Shown here piece after piece: positions 8,720 through 17,705 of a stretch of 64,000 nt of DNA. Below the pieces are notes generated by a model. That model searched no databases. It saw only the letters and a program-made list of their open reading frames with translations, and had not been told where the DNA came from. Source of the stretch: an uncultured Litoreibacter sp. Lineage in GTDB: Bacteria > Pseudomonadota > Alphaproteobacteria > Rhodobacterales > Rhodobacteraceae. The stretch spans positions 1-64,000 of the forward strand of contig CANLOU010000008.1 of NCBI GenBank assembly GCA_947492995.1, written 5' to 3'. The position numbers were made by a program, and so were the translations under genes. Numbering within the stretch: position 1 is the stretch's first letter; the number at the start of each line of letters is the position of its first letter.

Positions 8720-9481
8720 ATGACCGACCTGACATGCATCACCTGGAACATCCATCGCGGACGCTGCAATGATGGCCGCTTCGACCCGGGGCGGATGCTT
8801 GACGCGTTGCGCCGTGAGGTTTGGAGCGATGACGCCCATGTTTTGATCCTGCAGGAGGCGGACGCGGAGGCAGCCCCGCATCACGGGGTGCTGGACATTG
8901 GCGACGTGGAGGCCGTGACCGGGCTGCGCCACCTGCACCGCGACCCTGCAACCAGATCAACGCCACAAAGCCACGGGTTTCTGGGCGTGGTTGTTTATGC
9001 TCACCCCGACATCAAGGTGGACGCTATGCGGCTTGTGGAACTGGGCGGGCTTTGCCCCCGTGGTGCGGTTGTGGCCGACCTGCGCAAAGATGGCGTTCCG
9101 CTGCGACTGCTGGCGACGCATCTGTCGTTGTCGCAAGTCCTTCGCGCCTCCCAGATGCGAGCGCTGTCCAAAGAGCTGCAAGGTTATGAGGTCAAACAAA
9201 CCGTGCTTTGCGGTGATCTGAACGAGTGGCGGCCCTGGGGCGGGTTGGCGTTGTCACGCTGGGCAATGGGACGAAAATTCACAGGCCCAGCCAAGGCAAG
9301 TTTCCCCATCAGATGGCCGCTTTTGCCGCTGGACCGCGTCTTGACCACGTCGGAGGGGCGGGTTGAAAAGGTCTCTGTGCTGGATGGGCCGGGCATTCGC
9401 GCGACCTCGGACCACCGGCCACTTTACGCAAATGTCTCTATCGGCGCGGCCACATCCGCGAAAACACGCCGTCACGTTTGA
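8720..9481 (+). CDS. endonuclease/exonuclease/phosphatase family protein
   Basis: A 253-residue EEP-fold protein. Motifs in order: TWNIHRGR (the metal-site Asn region), VLILQEAD with the metal-binding Glu, RLLATHLSLS, VLCGDLNEW with the catalytic Asp and Asn, and the terminal ATSDHRPLYA with the catalytic Asp-His. No signal peptide, so it is presumably cytoplasmic. The substrate (DNA, phospholipid or phosphoinositide-like) cannot be told from sequence. Its 3' end overlaps the convergent cytochrome b561 gene by 44 bp. Confidence 0.88.
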   Translation: MTDLTCITWNIHRGRCNDGRFDPGRMLDALRREVWSDDAHVLILQEADAEAAPHHGVLDIGDVEAVTGLRHLHRDPATRSTPQSHGFLGVVVYAHPDIKVDAMRLVELGGLCPRGAVVADLRKDGVPLRLLATHLSLSQVLRASQMRALSKELQGYEVKQTVLCGDLNEWRPWGGLALSRWAMGRKFTGPAKASFPIRWPLLPLDRVLTTSEGRVEKVSVLDGPGIRATSDHRPLYANVSIGAATSAKTRRHV

Positions 9482-9980
9482 TAAGCCCGTGGTGCAGCGC
9501 CGCCCCCACATGCATCGCCACAAGAATTGCGATGGCCCAGCCGCCGTAGAAATGCACTGACTTGGCAAACCCCGCCAGTGCTTCGGATTTGGGCACGAGG
9601 GCGGGGAAGCCGACCGCGTCCAGCGCCTCGATTGGGAAGCCGCCGGCTCTTACCCGGACATAGCCCGCAACGGGCATGATGAATAGCAGCGCATATAGCA
9701 GCCCGTGGGTCGCCGCAGCCACCTTCACCTGCCAGCCGGGCAAATGGCCCGGTTTCGGCGGCGGCGCGTTGCGGGCGCGGTAGATCAGCCGGATCACGAT
9801 CAGCACCAGCAGCAACACTCCCACGTTTTTGTGAAACACAAACAGGTTGTTTTGAAGCGACCTGCTGAGCCCTTCCTGTATCATCAAGAAGCCGCCCGGG
9901 ATCATGCCGAGGACCAAGATTGCCATGGTCCAATGCAGCCACCGGGCCCCTGACTTGTAGGATGTTGACGGAGTTGCCAT
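9438..9980 (-). CDS. cytochrome b561 family protein
   Basis: A 180-residue integral membrane protein with four predicted hydrophobic helices and the heme-ligand type histidines of bacterial cytochrome b561: RWLHWTMA in helix 1, VFHKNVGVLL in helix 2, THGLLYALL in helix 3 and MHVGAALHHGL in helix 4. Such proteins pass electrons between quinol and periplasmic acceptors. ATG 9980 opens with a short polar stretch before helix 1. It is divergent from the phosphatidyltransferase operon and its 3' end overlaps the EEP gene by 44 bp. Confidence 0.9.
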   Translation of the reverse strand: MATPSTSYKSGARWLHWTMAILVLGMIPGGFLMIQEGLSRSLQNNLFVFHKNVGVLLLVLIVIRLIYRARNAPPPKPGHLPGWQVKVAAATHGLLYALLFIMPVAGYVRVRAGGFPIEALDAVGFPALVPKSEALAGFAKSVHFYGGWAIAILVAMHVGAALHHGLIKRDGVFSRMWPRR

Positions 9981-10053
9981 TTCGATCTGCCTTGCTATGT
10001 CGTACTTTAAAGCCGGTGCGGCGCGCCCTGCCTGCCCCAATCCCGAGCAATGC

Positions 10054-10800
10054 ATGACATCTATGAATAGAGCCCCCCACGTTGAAATTGCAACAGGCCG
10101 TGCCCCTGCGTTGAGTGTCCCGACGCAGTTTTTGGCAGTTGGAGGCGGGGCCGTGGTGGCGGTCATCCTCCTTAATCTGTGGCTTGCAGGGGGCATCGCC
10201 AGCCAAGGTGCCTTGCTTGGAACAGGCTTTTACGTGGCTGCAATCTTGATTGCATGGCGCGGCCTGCACGGCTTCCCGCATGCGCTGATCGGGCTGTGCA
10301 ACACGGTCACCGTTTTCCGGCTGGCCCTTGTGTCAGCGCTGATTGCGGTCTTGTTTACCCCCGCAACCGGCCCATGGCCGGTGTTTTGGGTGGCGCTGCT
10401 GGCGCTGTCGCTGGACGGGGTGGATGGGTGGTTAGCCCGTCGGGACGGGCGGGTGTCAGACTTTGGCGCGCGCTTCGACATGGAGGTGGATGCGGCACTG
10501 GCGCTGGTTTTGGCGCTGCACGCCTTTTGGGGCGGGCAGGTTGGCCCCCTCATCATTTTGTTGGGCCTGCCGCGCTACATCTTTTGGGTCGCGCAATTCC
10601 CGATGCCCTGGCTGGAGGGCGCGCTGCCCGACCGGTTCAGCCGCAAACTTGTCTGCGTGATGCAGATCGCCGTTCTGATTGCCGTTCTGCCGCCCGTGCT
10701 TGGGCGGCCCGTCACCGACATATTGGCCTGCATCGCCGCGGTCGCGCTGGTCTGGTCGTTTTGGCGCGATGTGATGTGGTTGCGGCAGGCGCGCCTATGA
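10054..10800 (+). CDS. CDP-alcohol phosphatidyltransferase family protein
   Basis: A membrane enzyme predicted to join a CDP-activated lipid or alcohol to a second alcohol. The catalytic signature DG-x2-AR-x8-G-x3-D-x3-D is complete: DGVDGWLARR followed by FGARFDMEVDA, about 40 percent into the protein, flanked by several hydrophobic helices. The start is uncertain: ATG 10054, ATG 10063 and ATG 9997 are all in frame, none with a strong ribosome site. It overlaps the next gene by ATGA and heads an eight-gene operon. It differs from PgsA and PssA in length and context, so the head-group is unknown. Confidence 0.85.
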   Translation: MTSMNRAPHVEIATGRAPALSVPTQFLAVGGGAVVAVILLNLWLAGGIASQGALLGTGFYVAAILIAWRGLHGFPHALIGLCNTVTVFRLALVSALIAVLFTPATGPWPVFWVALLALSLDGVDGWLARRDGRVSDFGARFDMEVDAALALVLALHAFWGGQVGPLIILLGLPRYIFWVAQFPMPWLEGALPDRFSRKLVCVMQIAVLIAVLPPVLGRPVTDILACIAAVALVWSFWRDVMWLRQARL

Positions 10801-12407
10801 AGCTGGCACTGATCCCTGCGGCCATGGTGCTGTATCTGGCGTTGATCCAACCCAACCACCCTGCCGCAATGACATGGGGCGCGTTGCTGGCATTCCCGCT
10901 GGAACTGCCGGCGATCCTTTGCGCCTTGATCGCGTTGGGGGACGGCAAAGCGGGGCGCATATTCAAGGCGGTCCTGACCGCCGTCATGACGGTCATTGTC
11001 GCATTGAAAATTGCGGATTTCGTCAGCTTCAACGCGTTGTCTCGCGGGTTCAACCCTGTGGCGGACCTGCCGTTGATAGATGCCTTTGTTCGCCTTCTGG
11101 CGGGGTCGTTGGGGGCGGCCTTGGCGGCTTTGGCGGTGGCGGGTGCGGTGGTCCTGCTGGTGGTGGTCGCGGCGCTGTTGTGGTGGGCCATGGGCCAATG
11201 GGCGCGGTTTCAGCCGTGGCGGCTGCGCAATTTTGCGCTGCCTGCCGTGTTGGCTGCTGGGGTGGCCGTGGCCGAGATCGGCCATACGATGGGAGGCTGG
11301 ACCTTGCCCGTCTCGCCGCCCGGAGCAGCCTTCACCGCGCGCGTCGGGGTCGAACGCGTGGTGATGATCGAGCGCTCCTTGTCGGAGCTAAAGGCCTTCC
11401 GCGCCGCCGTCAAAGAGGACCCGTTTGCGGGCACACCGGGGCTGTTGGACCGCATCGACCGCGACGTGCTGGTCGTCTTTGTTGAAAGCTACGGGCGGAC
11501 CAGTTTTGACACGCCGTTTTTCGCCTCAGCGCATCGCGAAACGCTGGCCAGATACGAGGCGCAACTGACGGGCCTTGGTGTGTCGATGCAAACGGGGTTT
11601 CTGGATGCGCCGACGCGTGGCGGGCAAAGCTGGCTGACGCATGCAACTTTTTCCAACGGCCTGTGGATCGACGACCAGATACGGTACGGCGCGGCACTGT
11701 CCAGCGGCCGGGAAACGCTGTTTCACCACGCAGCCAAGGGTGGGTTCAGGACGGCGGCCGTGATGCCCCAGATCACCTTGGATTGGCCGGAATCGGCGCG
11801 AATGGGGTTCGAGGACATATTGGCGGCAAAGGATTTGGGCTATAACGGCTTGCCCTTCAACTGGGTCACCATGCCGGACCAGTTCACCCTGGCGGCGCTG
11901 GACCGGTTGCTGAGAGACGGCAATGACGAGCGGCATTTATTTGCGCAAATCGCGCTTGCCTCTTCGCATGCGCCCTGGGTTCCGGTGCCCAGCATCATTG
12001 CCTGGGACGCGCTTGGCGACGGGCAGGTTTTCAACGAGATCGCCGCATCAGGCGACAGCCCTGAGGTGGTGTGGCGTGACCGCGACCGCGTCCGCGCGCA
12101 GTACCGGCTTGCGGTTGATTATGCGCTGAGCGCGGTCTTCGAATATGCGGTTTTGCATGCCGAGGACCCGCCGCTTCTTTTGGTGATCGGCGACCATCAG
12201 GCGGCGGAGTTTGTGGCCCTTGACGCGCGTTCCGATGTGCCCATCCATGTGATCGGGCCAGAGGCGCTTGTCGCTGCGTTAACCGATGTGGCGCCTTACG
12301 GCGGCCTTTTGCCGGATGACGCGGCTGGCACGATGCCAATGGACGCCCTGCGCGACATCCTGTTGACTGCGTATTCCTCTGACCTGCGGATAGGGCTGTC
12401 TCGATGA
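10797..12407 (+). CDS. membrane alkaline-phosphatase-superfamily (LtaS/EptA-like) protein
   Basis: A 536-residue protein with an N-terminal block of four to five hydrophobic helices (about residues 1-170) and a periplasmic alkaline-phosphatase-superfamily domain. VVFVESYGRTSF supplies a metal-binding Glu, APTRGGQSWLTH the likely Thr or Ser nucleophile region, and VIGDHQAAEF a late metal-site Asp-His. This layout is shared by lipoteichoic acid synthases and phosphoethanolamine transferases, which move phospho-head-groups from lipids to envelope acceptors. It overlaps both neighbours by ATGA. The donor and acceptor are unknown; a sulfatase is a less likely alternative. Confidence 0.75.
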   Translation: MKLALIPAAMVLYLALIQPNHPAAMTWGALLAFPLELPAILCALIALGDGKAGRIFKAVLTAVMTVIVALKIADFVSFNALSRGFNPVADLPLIDAFVRLLAGSLGAALAALAVAGAVVLLVVVAALLWWAMGQWARFQPWRLRNFALPAVLAAGVAVAEIGHTMGGWTLPVSPPGAAFTARVGVERVVMIERSLSELKAFRAAVKEDPFAGTPGLLDRIDRDVLVVFVESYGRTSFDTPFFASAHRETLARYEAQLTGLGVSMQTGFLDAPTRGGQSWLTHATFSNGLWIDDQIRYGAALSSGRETLFHHAAKGGFRTAAVMPQITLDWPESARMGFEDILAAKDLGYNGLPFNWVTMPDQFTLAALDRLLRDGNDERHLFAQIALASSHAPWVPVPSIIAWDALGDGQVFNEIAASGDSPEVVWRDRDRVRAQYRLAVDYALSAVFEYAVLHAEDPPLLLVIGDHQAAEFVALDARSDVPIHVIGPEALVAALTDVAPYGGLLPDDAAGTMPMDALRDILLTAYSSDLRIGLSR

Positions 12408-13378
12408 GCATTGCCTTCCCCCCAATTGTCGTCCGGCTGACGCAGATTGCGATCTTGCTGGCGCTGGCCGTCTTGCTGTGGATCGCGGCGGATGGGCGGG
12501 CGGCCTTGTCGCGTCTGCAAGACGCCCATCTGGGCTGGCTGGTTGGGGCGGGGGCCGTGTTGGCCCTTCAAACGATCCTGTCCGCCCAACGGTGGCGCGT
12601 CACGGCGGCGCAGCTTGGGCTTCACATTTCCGCAGGCGCTGCGTTGCGCGAGTATTATCTGGCGCAAGTGGTGAACCAATCGCTGCCGGGCGGGGTCGTG
12701 GGTGATGCCAACCGCGCGGTACGCTCCCGCTCGGAAGTAGGGCTGGTCGTCGCGGCGCAGGCCGTGTTGTTCGAGCGGCTGGCGGGCCAGCTGGGACTGA
12801 TCGCCGTGCTTGTCACAGGGTTAAGCGTCAGCGTGGCGATGCCCGGGGTGTTGGTCTGGCCACAATGGCTTGCAACACCGGTGATCGTGGTCCTGTGCCT
12901 TCTGGCCGTGGCAGGGGGGCTGATCGCGATGGTGCCCGGACTGCGGCGGGGCGGGCAAGCCTTTTGGGCCACGGTCTGGACCCGCAATATACGGCTGCAG
13001 CAGGTTGCACTGAGCCTAGGCACGGCGCTGTGCAATGTTGCCGCCTTTGCCCTTTGCGCGGTTGCGCTGAATGTGGCGATGCCGTGGGTTGCCGTCGCGG
13101 CGCTGGTGCCGTTGATCCTTTTTGCGATGGTGCTGCCGGTCTCGATCGGGGGATGGGGCGTGCGGGAAGGCGCAGCGGCGCTTTTGTTCCCGGTAATGGG
13201 CGCGACCTCGGCAGAGGGACTGGCCACAAGCGTGGCCTTTGGACTTGTTTTCCTCGTCACCATATTGCCGGGGGTCATTGCCCCGCTATTTGCATCCAAC
13301 AAGCACCAGAAGGGTCCGCGCTCCTTACGCGGAGGTGCCCTCAATCAAACACATATAACGAAGAAGGAAATCTCGTGA
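12404..13378 (+). CDS. lysylphosphatidylglycerol synthase TM-region/flippase-like protein
   Basis: A 324-residue multi-pass membrane protein of the UPF0104 / LPG-synthase flippase-like family. It has about eight hydrophobic helices, the conserved QRWRVTAAQLG after helix 2, and the YYLAQVVNQSLPGGVVGDANRA segment typical of the family, then FERLAGQLGL and PVSIGGWGVREGAA. Family members flip lipids or lipid-linked products across the inner membrane. Position directly behind a CDP-alcohol transferase and an LtaS-like enzyme suggests it handles their product. Its stop overlaps the next start (GTGA). Confidence 0.82.
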   Translation: MSIAFPPIVVRLTQIAILLALAVLLWIAADGRAALSRLQDAHLGWLVGAGAVLALQTILSAQRWRVTAAQLGLHISAGAALREYYLAQVVNQSLPGGVVGDANRAVRSRSEVGLVVAAQAVLFERLAGQLGLIAVLVTGLSVSVAMPGVLVWPQWLATPVIVVLCLLAVAGGLIAMVPGLRRGGQAFWATVWTRNIRLQQVALSLGTALCNVAAFALCAVALNVAMPWVAVAALVPLILFAMVLPVSIGGWGVREGAAALLFPVMGATSAEGLATSVAFGLVFLVTILPGVIAPLFASNKHQKGPRSLRGGALNQTHITKKEIS

Positions 13379-14361
13379 CGCAAGTATCGAAATTGACACG
13401 GCGCAGCGTTCTGGCGACAGGCGCGGCGGCATTGGGTGCCACCACTTTGGGGCAACCCGCATGGGCACAAGCAAAGGCCAATTTGCAGCTGTCCTGGCTC
13501 CACTCCACCCAATTTGCAGGCAGCTATATCGCGCTGAAGCGCGGATATTACGAAGGGCTGGAGGTCGCGTTGCAGCAAGGCGGGCCGAACGCGCCTGTTG
13601 AGCCACCTGTGGTGTCAGGCACCGCCCTGATTGGCATCTCGGCTGCTGACTATACCGCCGCCGCCGTACAAGAGGGCGCGCCGTTCAAAATTCTGGGCGT
13701 CGCCATGCAAAACAACCCGTTTGCAATCGCTTCGCTTGCCGGCAACCCGGTGAACGAGCCCGCAGATCTGGTGGGCAAACGCATCGGGATGGCGCTGACA
13801 AACACTCCGGTGCTGCAGGCGCTGTGCACGCTGAACGGCGTGGACATAAACGCCATCGAGATCGTGCCAACCCAGTATTCGCCGCAACCCTTGGTTGCCG
13901 GTGACGTGGATTGCCTGCTGTGCTGGGCCACCGATTTGCCTGTCGCCATGACCATCCAAGGGGTCGACAACGTCACCATGTTGATGGCTGACTACGGCTA
14001 TGCGGTGCATTCGCAAACCTACATCGCAACCGAAGACAGCCTGACCAACCGCAGGGCCGACATTCTGGCGCTGATGGCGGGGGAGGTGAAAGGCTGGGGC
14101 GATTACCGGGCTGACACGGACGCGGCCACGCAGCTGACGCTTGATATGTTCCCCGATGCAGGGCTGGACGCCGACACGCAGCGGCTTCAGGCCGCGCGGC
14201 AGGTGCCATTGATGTTCTCCGAGCTGACGGATGCCAACGGCTTCGGCTGGTGGACTGACGACACGGTTGCTGCCAATATTGAAACGCTCGGGCTGCTGGG
14301 CCGGACCGTCACCGCCGACCTATGGGACCGGTCCATTCTGGAAGAAATCCACGGAGCTTGA
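13375..14361 (+). CDS. NMT1/THI5-like ABC transporter substrate-binding protein
   Basis: A 328-residue periplasmic solute-binding protein with a twin-arginine style leader (LTRRSVLATGAAALGATTL) and cleavage near AWA-Q. After it comes LQLSWLHSTQFAGSYIALKRG, the classic opening of NMT1/ThiY-type binders. These carry thiamine precursors, riboflavin, nitrate or sulfonate-like compounds; no TPP riboswitch or thi gene is nearby, so the ligand stays open. It starts at GTG 13375, with GAAGGAA upstream, and overlaps the flippase gene. The ATPase and permease genes follow immediately. Confidence 0.88.
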   Translation: MTQVSKLTRRSVLATGAAALGATTLGQPAWAQAKANLQLSWLHSTQFAGSYIALKRGYYEGLEVALQQGGPNAPVEPPVVSGTALIGISAADYTAAAVQEGAPFKILGVAMQNNPFAIASLAGNPVNEPADLVGKRIGMALTNTPVLQALCTLNGVDINAIEIVPTQYSPQPLVAGDVDCLLCWATDLPVAMTIQGVDNVTMLMADYGYAVHSQTYIATEDSLTNRRADILALMAGEVKGWGDYRADTDAATQLTLDMFPDAGLDADTQRLQAARQVPLMFSELTDANGFGWWTDDTVAANIETLGLLGRTVTADLWDRSILEEIHGA

Positions 14362-14368
14362 CCCGCCA

Positions 14369-15148
14369 ATGACTGTTGCCGTGCAATGCGAGGGGGTCGC
14401 CAAGACGTTTGGCGCATCGGTGGAGGCGGTCAGCCCCATTGATCTGCACCTTGTCGCGGGGCAGACCACCGCTTTGGTGGGGCCATCGGGATGCGGTAAG
14501 TCCACCCTGTTGCGGATGATCGCGGGCTTGGAGGTCCCAAGCGCGGGCACCGTCCTGATCGGTGGGGCCCCGCCGTCGCAGACCTTGCGTGACGCCGACC
14601 TTGCGGTTGCCTTTCAGGACCCCTCGCTGCTGCCGTGGCGCAGCGTGCGGCGCAATATCGAGTTGGCGTTGGACCTTGCACGGCGGCCGAAACGCGCCGA
14701 GGAGATAGAACAGCTGATCCGGCTGGTCGGGCTGGAGGGGTTTGCCGACGCGCGGCCTGCGGAATTGTCTGGTGGCATGCGGCAACGTGCGGCCATCGCG
14801 CGCGCATTGTCCACGCAGCCTGCGTTGCTGCTGCTTGACGAGCCGTTCGGTGCGGTGGACGAGTTGACCCGCCAGCAACTCGCACAAGACCTGCCCGCCC
14901 TTTGGGAGGCGCGCGGCACCACGACGCTTTTGGTGACCCATTCGGTCAGCGAGGCGGTGATGCTGTCGGACCGCGTCATTGTGCTGTCACCGCGCCCGGC
15001 GCGCATCGTGGCAGATGTCACCATAGACCTGCCACGCCCGCGTCGCCCTGAAATGGCGCGCGACCCCGATTTTGGGCAATTCACCGAACATGTGTTTGCA
15101 GCCCTATCCAAAGGTGTGGCGGACACTTTGCCAAAAGCCGCCCAATGA
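14369..15148 (+). CDS. ABC transporter ATP-binding protein
   Basis: A 259-residue ATPase of the nitrate/sulfonate/taurine-type importers. Walker A is GPSGCGKSTLL, the Q-loop FQDPSLLPW, the signature LSGGMRQRAAIARAL, Walker B LLLLDEPFGAVDE and the H-loop VTHSVSEAV. It energises uptake of the ligand bound by the upstream SBP. It begins seven bases after the SBP stop and overlaps the permease gene by ATGA. Confidence 0.95.
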   Translation: MTVAVQCEGVAKTFGASVEAVSPIDLHLVAGQTTALVGPSGCGKSTLLRMIAGLEVPSAGTVLIGGAPPSQTLRDADLAVAFQDPSLLPWRSVRRNIELALDLARRPKRAEEIEQLIRLVGLEGFADARPAELSGGMRQRAAIARALSTQPALLLLDEPFGAVDELTRQQLAQDLPALWEARGTTTLLVTHSVSEAVMLSDRVIVLSPRPARIVADVTIDLPRPRRPEMARDPDFGQFTEHVFAALSKGVADTLPKAAQ

Positions 15149-16671
15149 CCAGATATGCGCTTGGGCCAATTGCCGCCCTTGTTCTTTGGGAACTTATCGC
15201 CCGCGGCTTGGCGGGCTCCTTTGTTCTGGCACCGCCATCGGCCATCGCAGTCTATCTGGTTGAGAATTTCGGCCTGATCGCCCGCGCATTGGGTGTCACC
15301 CTTGGCAACGCGGCGGCCGGTTTCGTCATCGGCAATTGCGCCGCAATTGCGCTGGCGGCCTGCGCGATCGTATGGCCCCGCAGTGACGCCGCGATCCGCG
15401 GCGCGGCGCTGCTGGTGTTTTGCCTGCCGCTGGTCGCCACAGGTCCGATCCTCAGGGTCGTCTTCGGCCCGGGGCCTTGGCCGCAGATCGTGCTGGCGGC
15501 CCTTGCGGTCTACTACACCACGCTGATCCCGCTGCTTGTGGGGCTGCGCGCCGTGCCCTCTGACTGGTTGGATTTGCTGCGCAGTTATGGCCGTGGGCGG
15601 TTCTCGGCGCTGTTGCATGTGCGGGCAATGGCGGCGCTTCCCTATCTGGTGGCGGGTTTGCAGATTGCGGCTCCGGCGGCATTTCTTGGGGCCATGGTGG
15701 GTGAATTCACCGGCGCGGAGCGTGGAATGGGCGTGCTGACGATACGCGCCATGCGCGGCATGAATGTCGAGATGACATGGACGCTTGCCGCCGTCGCCAC
15801 GGCGGTTGCCATGCTTGGGTATTGGGGCATAGGCGCTATTGCCGCGCGGATGTTGCAAGAGGACCCGCCGGTGATCCTTGCAGCCCCGGCGGCGCTGAAG
15901 GGCGGCGGATTGGGCACCGCGGCCATGGTAGCGTTTCTGGTGGTGCTGGTGTGGGATGTCGGGCTGCGGTTGCTGGATTTGAACACCTTCTTTGCCAAGG
16001 GCCCGCTGGACGTGTTTGACGCGCTGGCGCTGGCCCCTGACGCGCGCGACACGTGGTCCATATTGCTCCGCGCCCTTGGGGAGACGGCGGTTTTTCTGGT
16101 TCCCGGGTATTTCGCGGGGCTGGTGCTGGGCGCTTTGATTGCGATGTTGATTGTGTTGGTCCCCTCCGTCGCGGGGACCGCCATGCCCATCGCGATTGCA
16201 TTGAGATCGGTGCCGATCATTACGACTGCGCCCTTGGTGGTCCTGCTGATGGGCCGGGGGGCCGCGGGCACGATGGTGCTGGTGGCGATCATGGTGTTCT
16301 TTCCGACATTGATCGCCTGCTTGCACGGGCTGCGGCAGGCTCCGAGCCGGGTGATGGATGTGATGAACAGCTACGCGGCCGGGCCGCTGCAACAGCTTAT
16401 GCGCGTGCGCATTCCTGCGATGCTGCCTGCCTTTTTCGCCGCGGCGCGGATGAACGTGCCGGCCTCCGTTCTGGCGGTGACGGTTGTGGAATGGCTTGCC
16501 ACAGGCAATGGCATTGGCAGCACGATGGCGCTGTCGGCGTCGGTCTCGGATTATGACCTGCTATGGAGCGCGGTCGTCATCGTCTCCTTGCTCTGTGTCG
16601 TGGGCTACGGCGTCGTTGGGTTGGTGGAACGCAGGGTGCTGCGCGTCTACGCACCGGAGCAACTGGCATGA
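15145..16671 (+). CDS. fused double ABC transporter permease
   Basis: At 508 residues this is about twice the usual length of an importer permease. Two homologous halves are visible: residues about 1-250 with the EAA-like loop DLLRSYGRGRFSALLHVR, and residues about 265-508 with RVMDVMNSYAAGPLQQLMRV. Each half has five to six hydrophobic helices. One polypeptide would therefore replace the usual permease dimer in the NMT1-type transporter. ATGA overlap with the ATPase gene and with the next gene (glycosyltransferase). Confidence 0.9.
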   Translation: MTRYALGPIAALVLWELIARGLAGSFVLAPPSAIAVYLVENFGLIARALGVTLGNAAAGFVIGNCAAIALAACAIVWPRSDAAIRGAALLVFCLPLVATGPILRVVFGPGPWPQIVLAALAVYYTTLIPLLVGLRAVPSDWLDLLRSYGRGRFSALLHVRAMAALPYLVAGLQIAAPAAFLGAMVGEFTGAERGMGVLTIRAMRGMNVEMTWTLAAVATAVAMLGYWGIGAIAARMLQEDPPVILAAPAALKGGGLGTAAMVAFLVVLVWDVGLRLLDLNTFFAKGPLDVFDALALAPDARDTWSILLRALGETAVFLVPGYFAGLVLGALIAMLIVLVPSVAGTAMPIAIALRSVPIITTAPLVVLLMGRGAAGTMVLVAIMVFFPTLIACLHGLRQAPSRVMDVMNSYAAGPLQQLMRVRIPAMLPAFFAAARMNVPASVLAVTVVEWLATGNGIGSTMALSASVSDYDLLWSAVVIVSLLCVVGYGVVGLVERRVLRVYAPEQLA

Positions 16672-17705
16672 GGCCCGCCGCATTCGCGATTCCCGGTGAC
16701 ATCAACACCGTCACGGGCGGCTACATCTACGAGCGCCGTCTGCTGGAAGAGCTACGCGCCGCCGGGCGCGATGTGACCCATATTCAGCTTGCGGCGTCCT
16801 TTCCTGATCCCACCGCGCAAGACATGACCGAGGCGGTTCAGGCCTTGATCCAACTTCCGCCTGAACGGGCTTTGATCCTGGATGGGTTGGTTTACGGTGC
16901 GATTGACACAGACGGTTTGGCGCAGGTGCGCGCGCCCATTGTTGCCATGATCCACCATCCGCTGGCGTTGGAGACCGGTTTGCCCGAGGACCGAAAAGCG
17001 CATCTGTTTGTGACTGAGCGGGACAACCTTGCGCTTGCAGCGCATGTCTTGGTGCCAAGCCCCCATACCGCGCATATCCTTGCCCGCGACTACGCAGTGC
17101 GCGCCGACAAGATCACGGTGGCCCAGCCGGGTTCTGACAAGGCGGTGCGCCAAACCCGTCCGGGCACGCCGCCGCTGATCCTGTCAGTGGGGATCCAGCA
17201 TCCGCGCAAGGGGCACGATGTGCTGCTGCGCGCGCTTGCGCAGATCGCAGACACGGACTGGCGCGCCGTGATCGTGGGATCGGCACATGACCCGCAGCAC
17301 GCCTTGGAGCTGGCCCGAATGGTGGATGACTTGAAACTCGCGGACCGTGTGACACTGGCGGGCCGGGTTTCCGATGCTGCGCTGGAGGGGCTCTATTCCG
17401 AGGCGTCCGTCTTTGCGCTTGCAACCCGCTATGAGGGGTACGGCATGGTTTTCGACGAGGCGCTGTCCTGGGGACTGCCCATCGTGTCCTGCGACACGGG
17501 TGCGGTGGCTGAGACGGTTCCGGCGGGGGCAGGGATATTGGTGCCGGTGGATGACGCGGCGGCCTTGGCGGGGTCTTTGGCGCAGGTGCTCAGCGATGCC
17601 CCGCTACGCGCAGACATGGCAGCGCAGGCGCGCAAGGCGGGCCAGACCTTGCCCAGCTGGCAGGATACTGCGCGGATCGCGGGGGCGGTACTGAATGCCA
17701 GCTAA
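16668..17705 (+). CDS. glycosyltransferase family 4-like protein
   Basis: A 345-residue GT-B fold glycosyltransferase. The C-terminal donor-binding half has LSVGIQHPRKGHDVLLRAL, VTLAGRVSD, LATRYEGYGMVFDEALSWG with the conserved E-x7-E pattern, and GAVAETVPAGAG. The N-terminal acceptor half begins with IPGDINTVTGGYIYERRLL. The start ATG 16668 overlaps the permease stop, and its 3' end overlaps the FkbM gene by 11 bp. It probably adds a sugar to the lipid-linked product made by this operon; donor and acceptor cannot be read from sequence. Confidence 0.87.
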   Translation: MRPAAFAIPGDINTVTGGYIYERRLLEELRAAGRDVTHIQLAASFPDPTAQDMTEAVQALIQLPPERALILDGLVYGAIDTDGLAQVRAPIVAMIHHPLALETGLPEDRKAHLFVTERDNLALAAHVLVPSPHTAHILARDYAVRADKITVAQPGSDKAVRQTRPGTPPLILSVGIQHPRKGHDVLLRALAQIADTDWRAVIVGSAHDPQHALELARMVDDLKLADRVTLAGRVSDAALEGLYSEASVFALATRYEGYGMVFDEALSWGLPIVSCDTGAVAETVPAGAGILVPVDDAAALAGSLAQVLSDAPLRADMAAQARKAGQTLPSWQDTARIAGAVLNAS

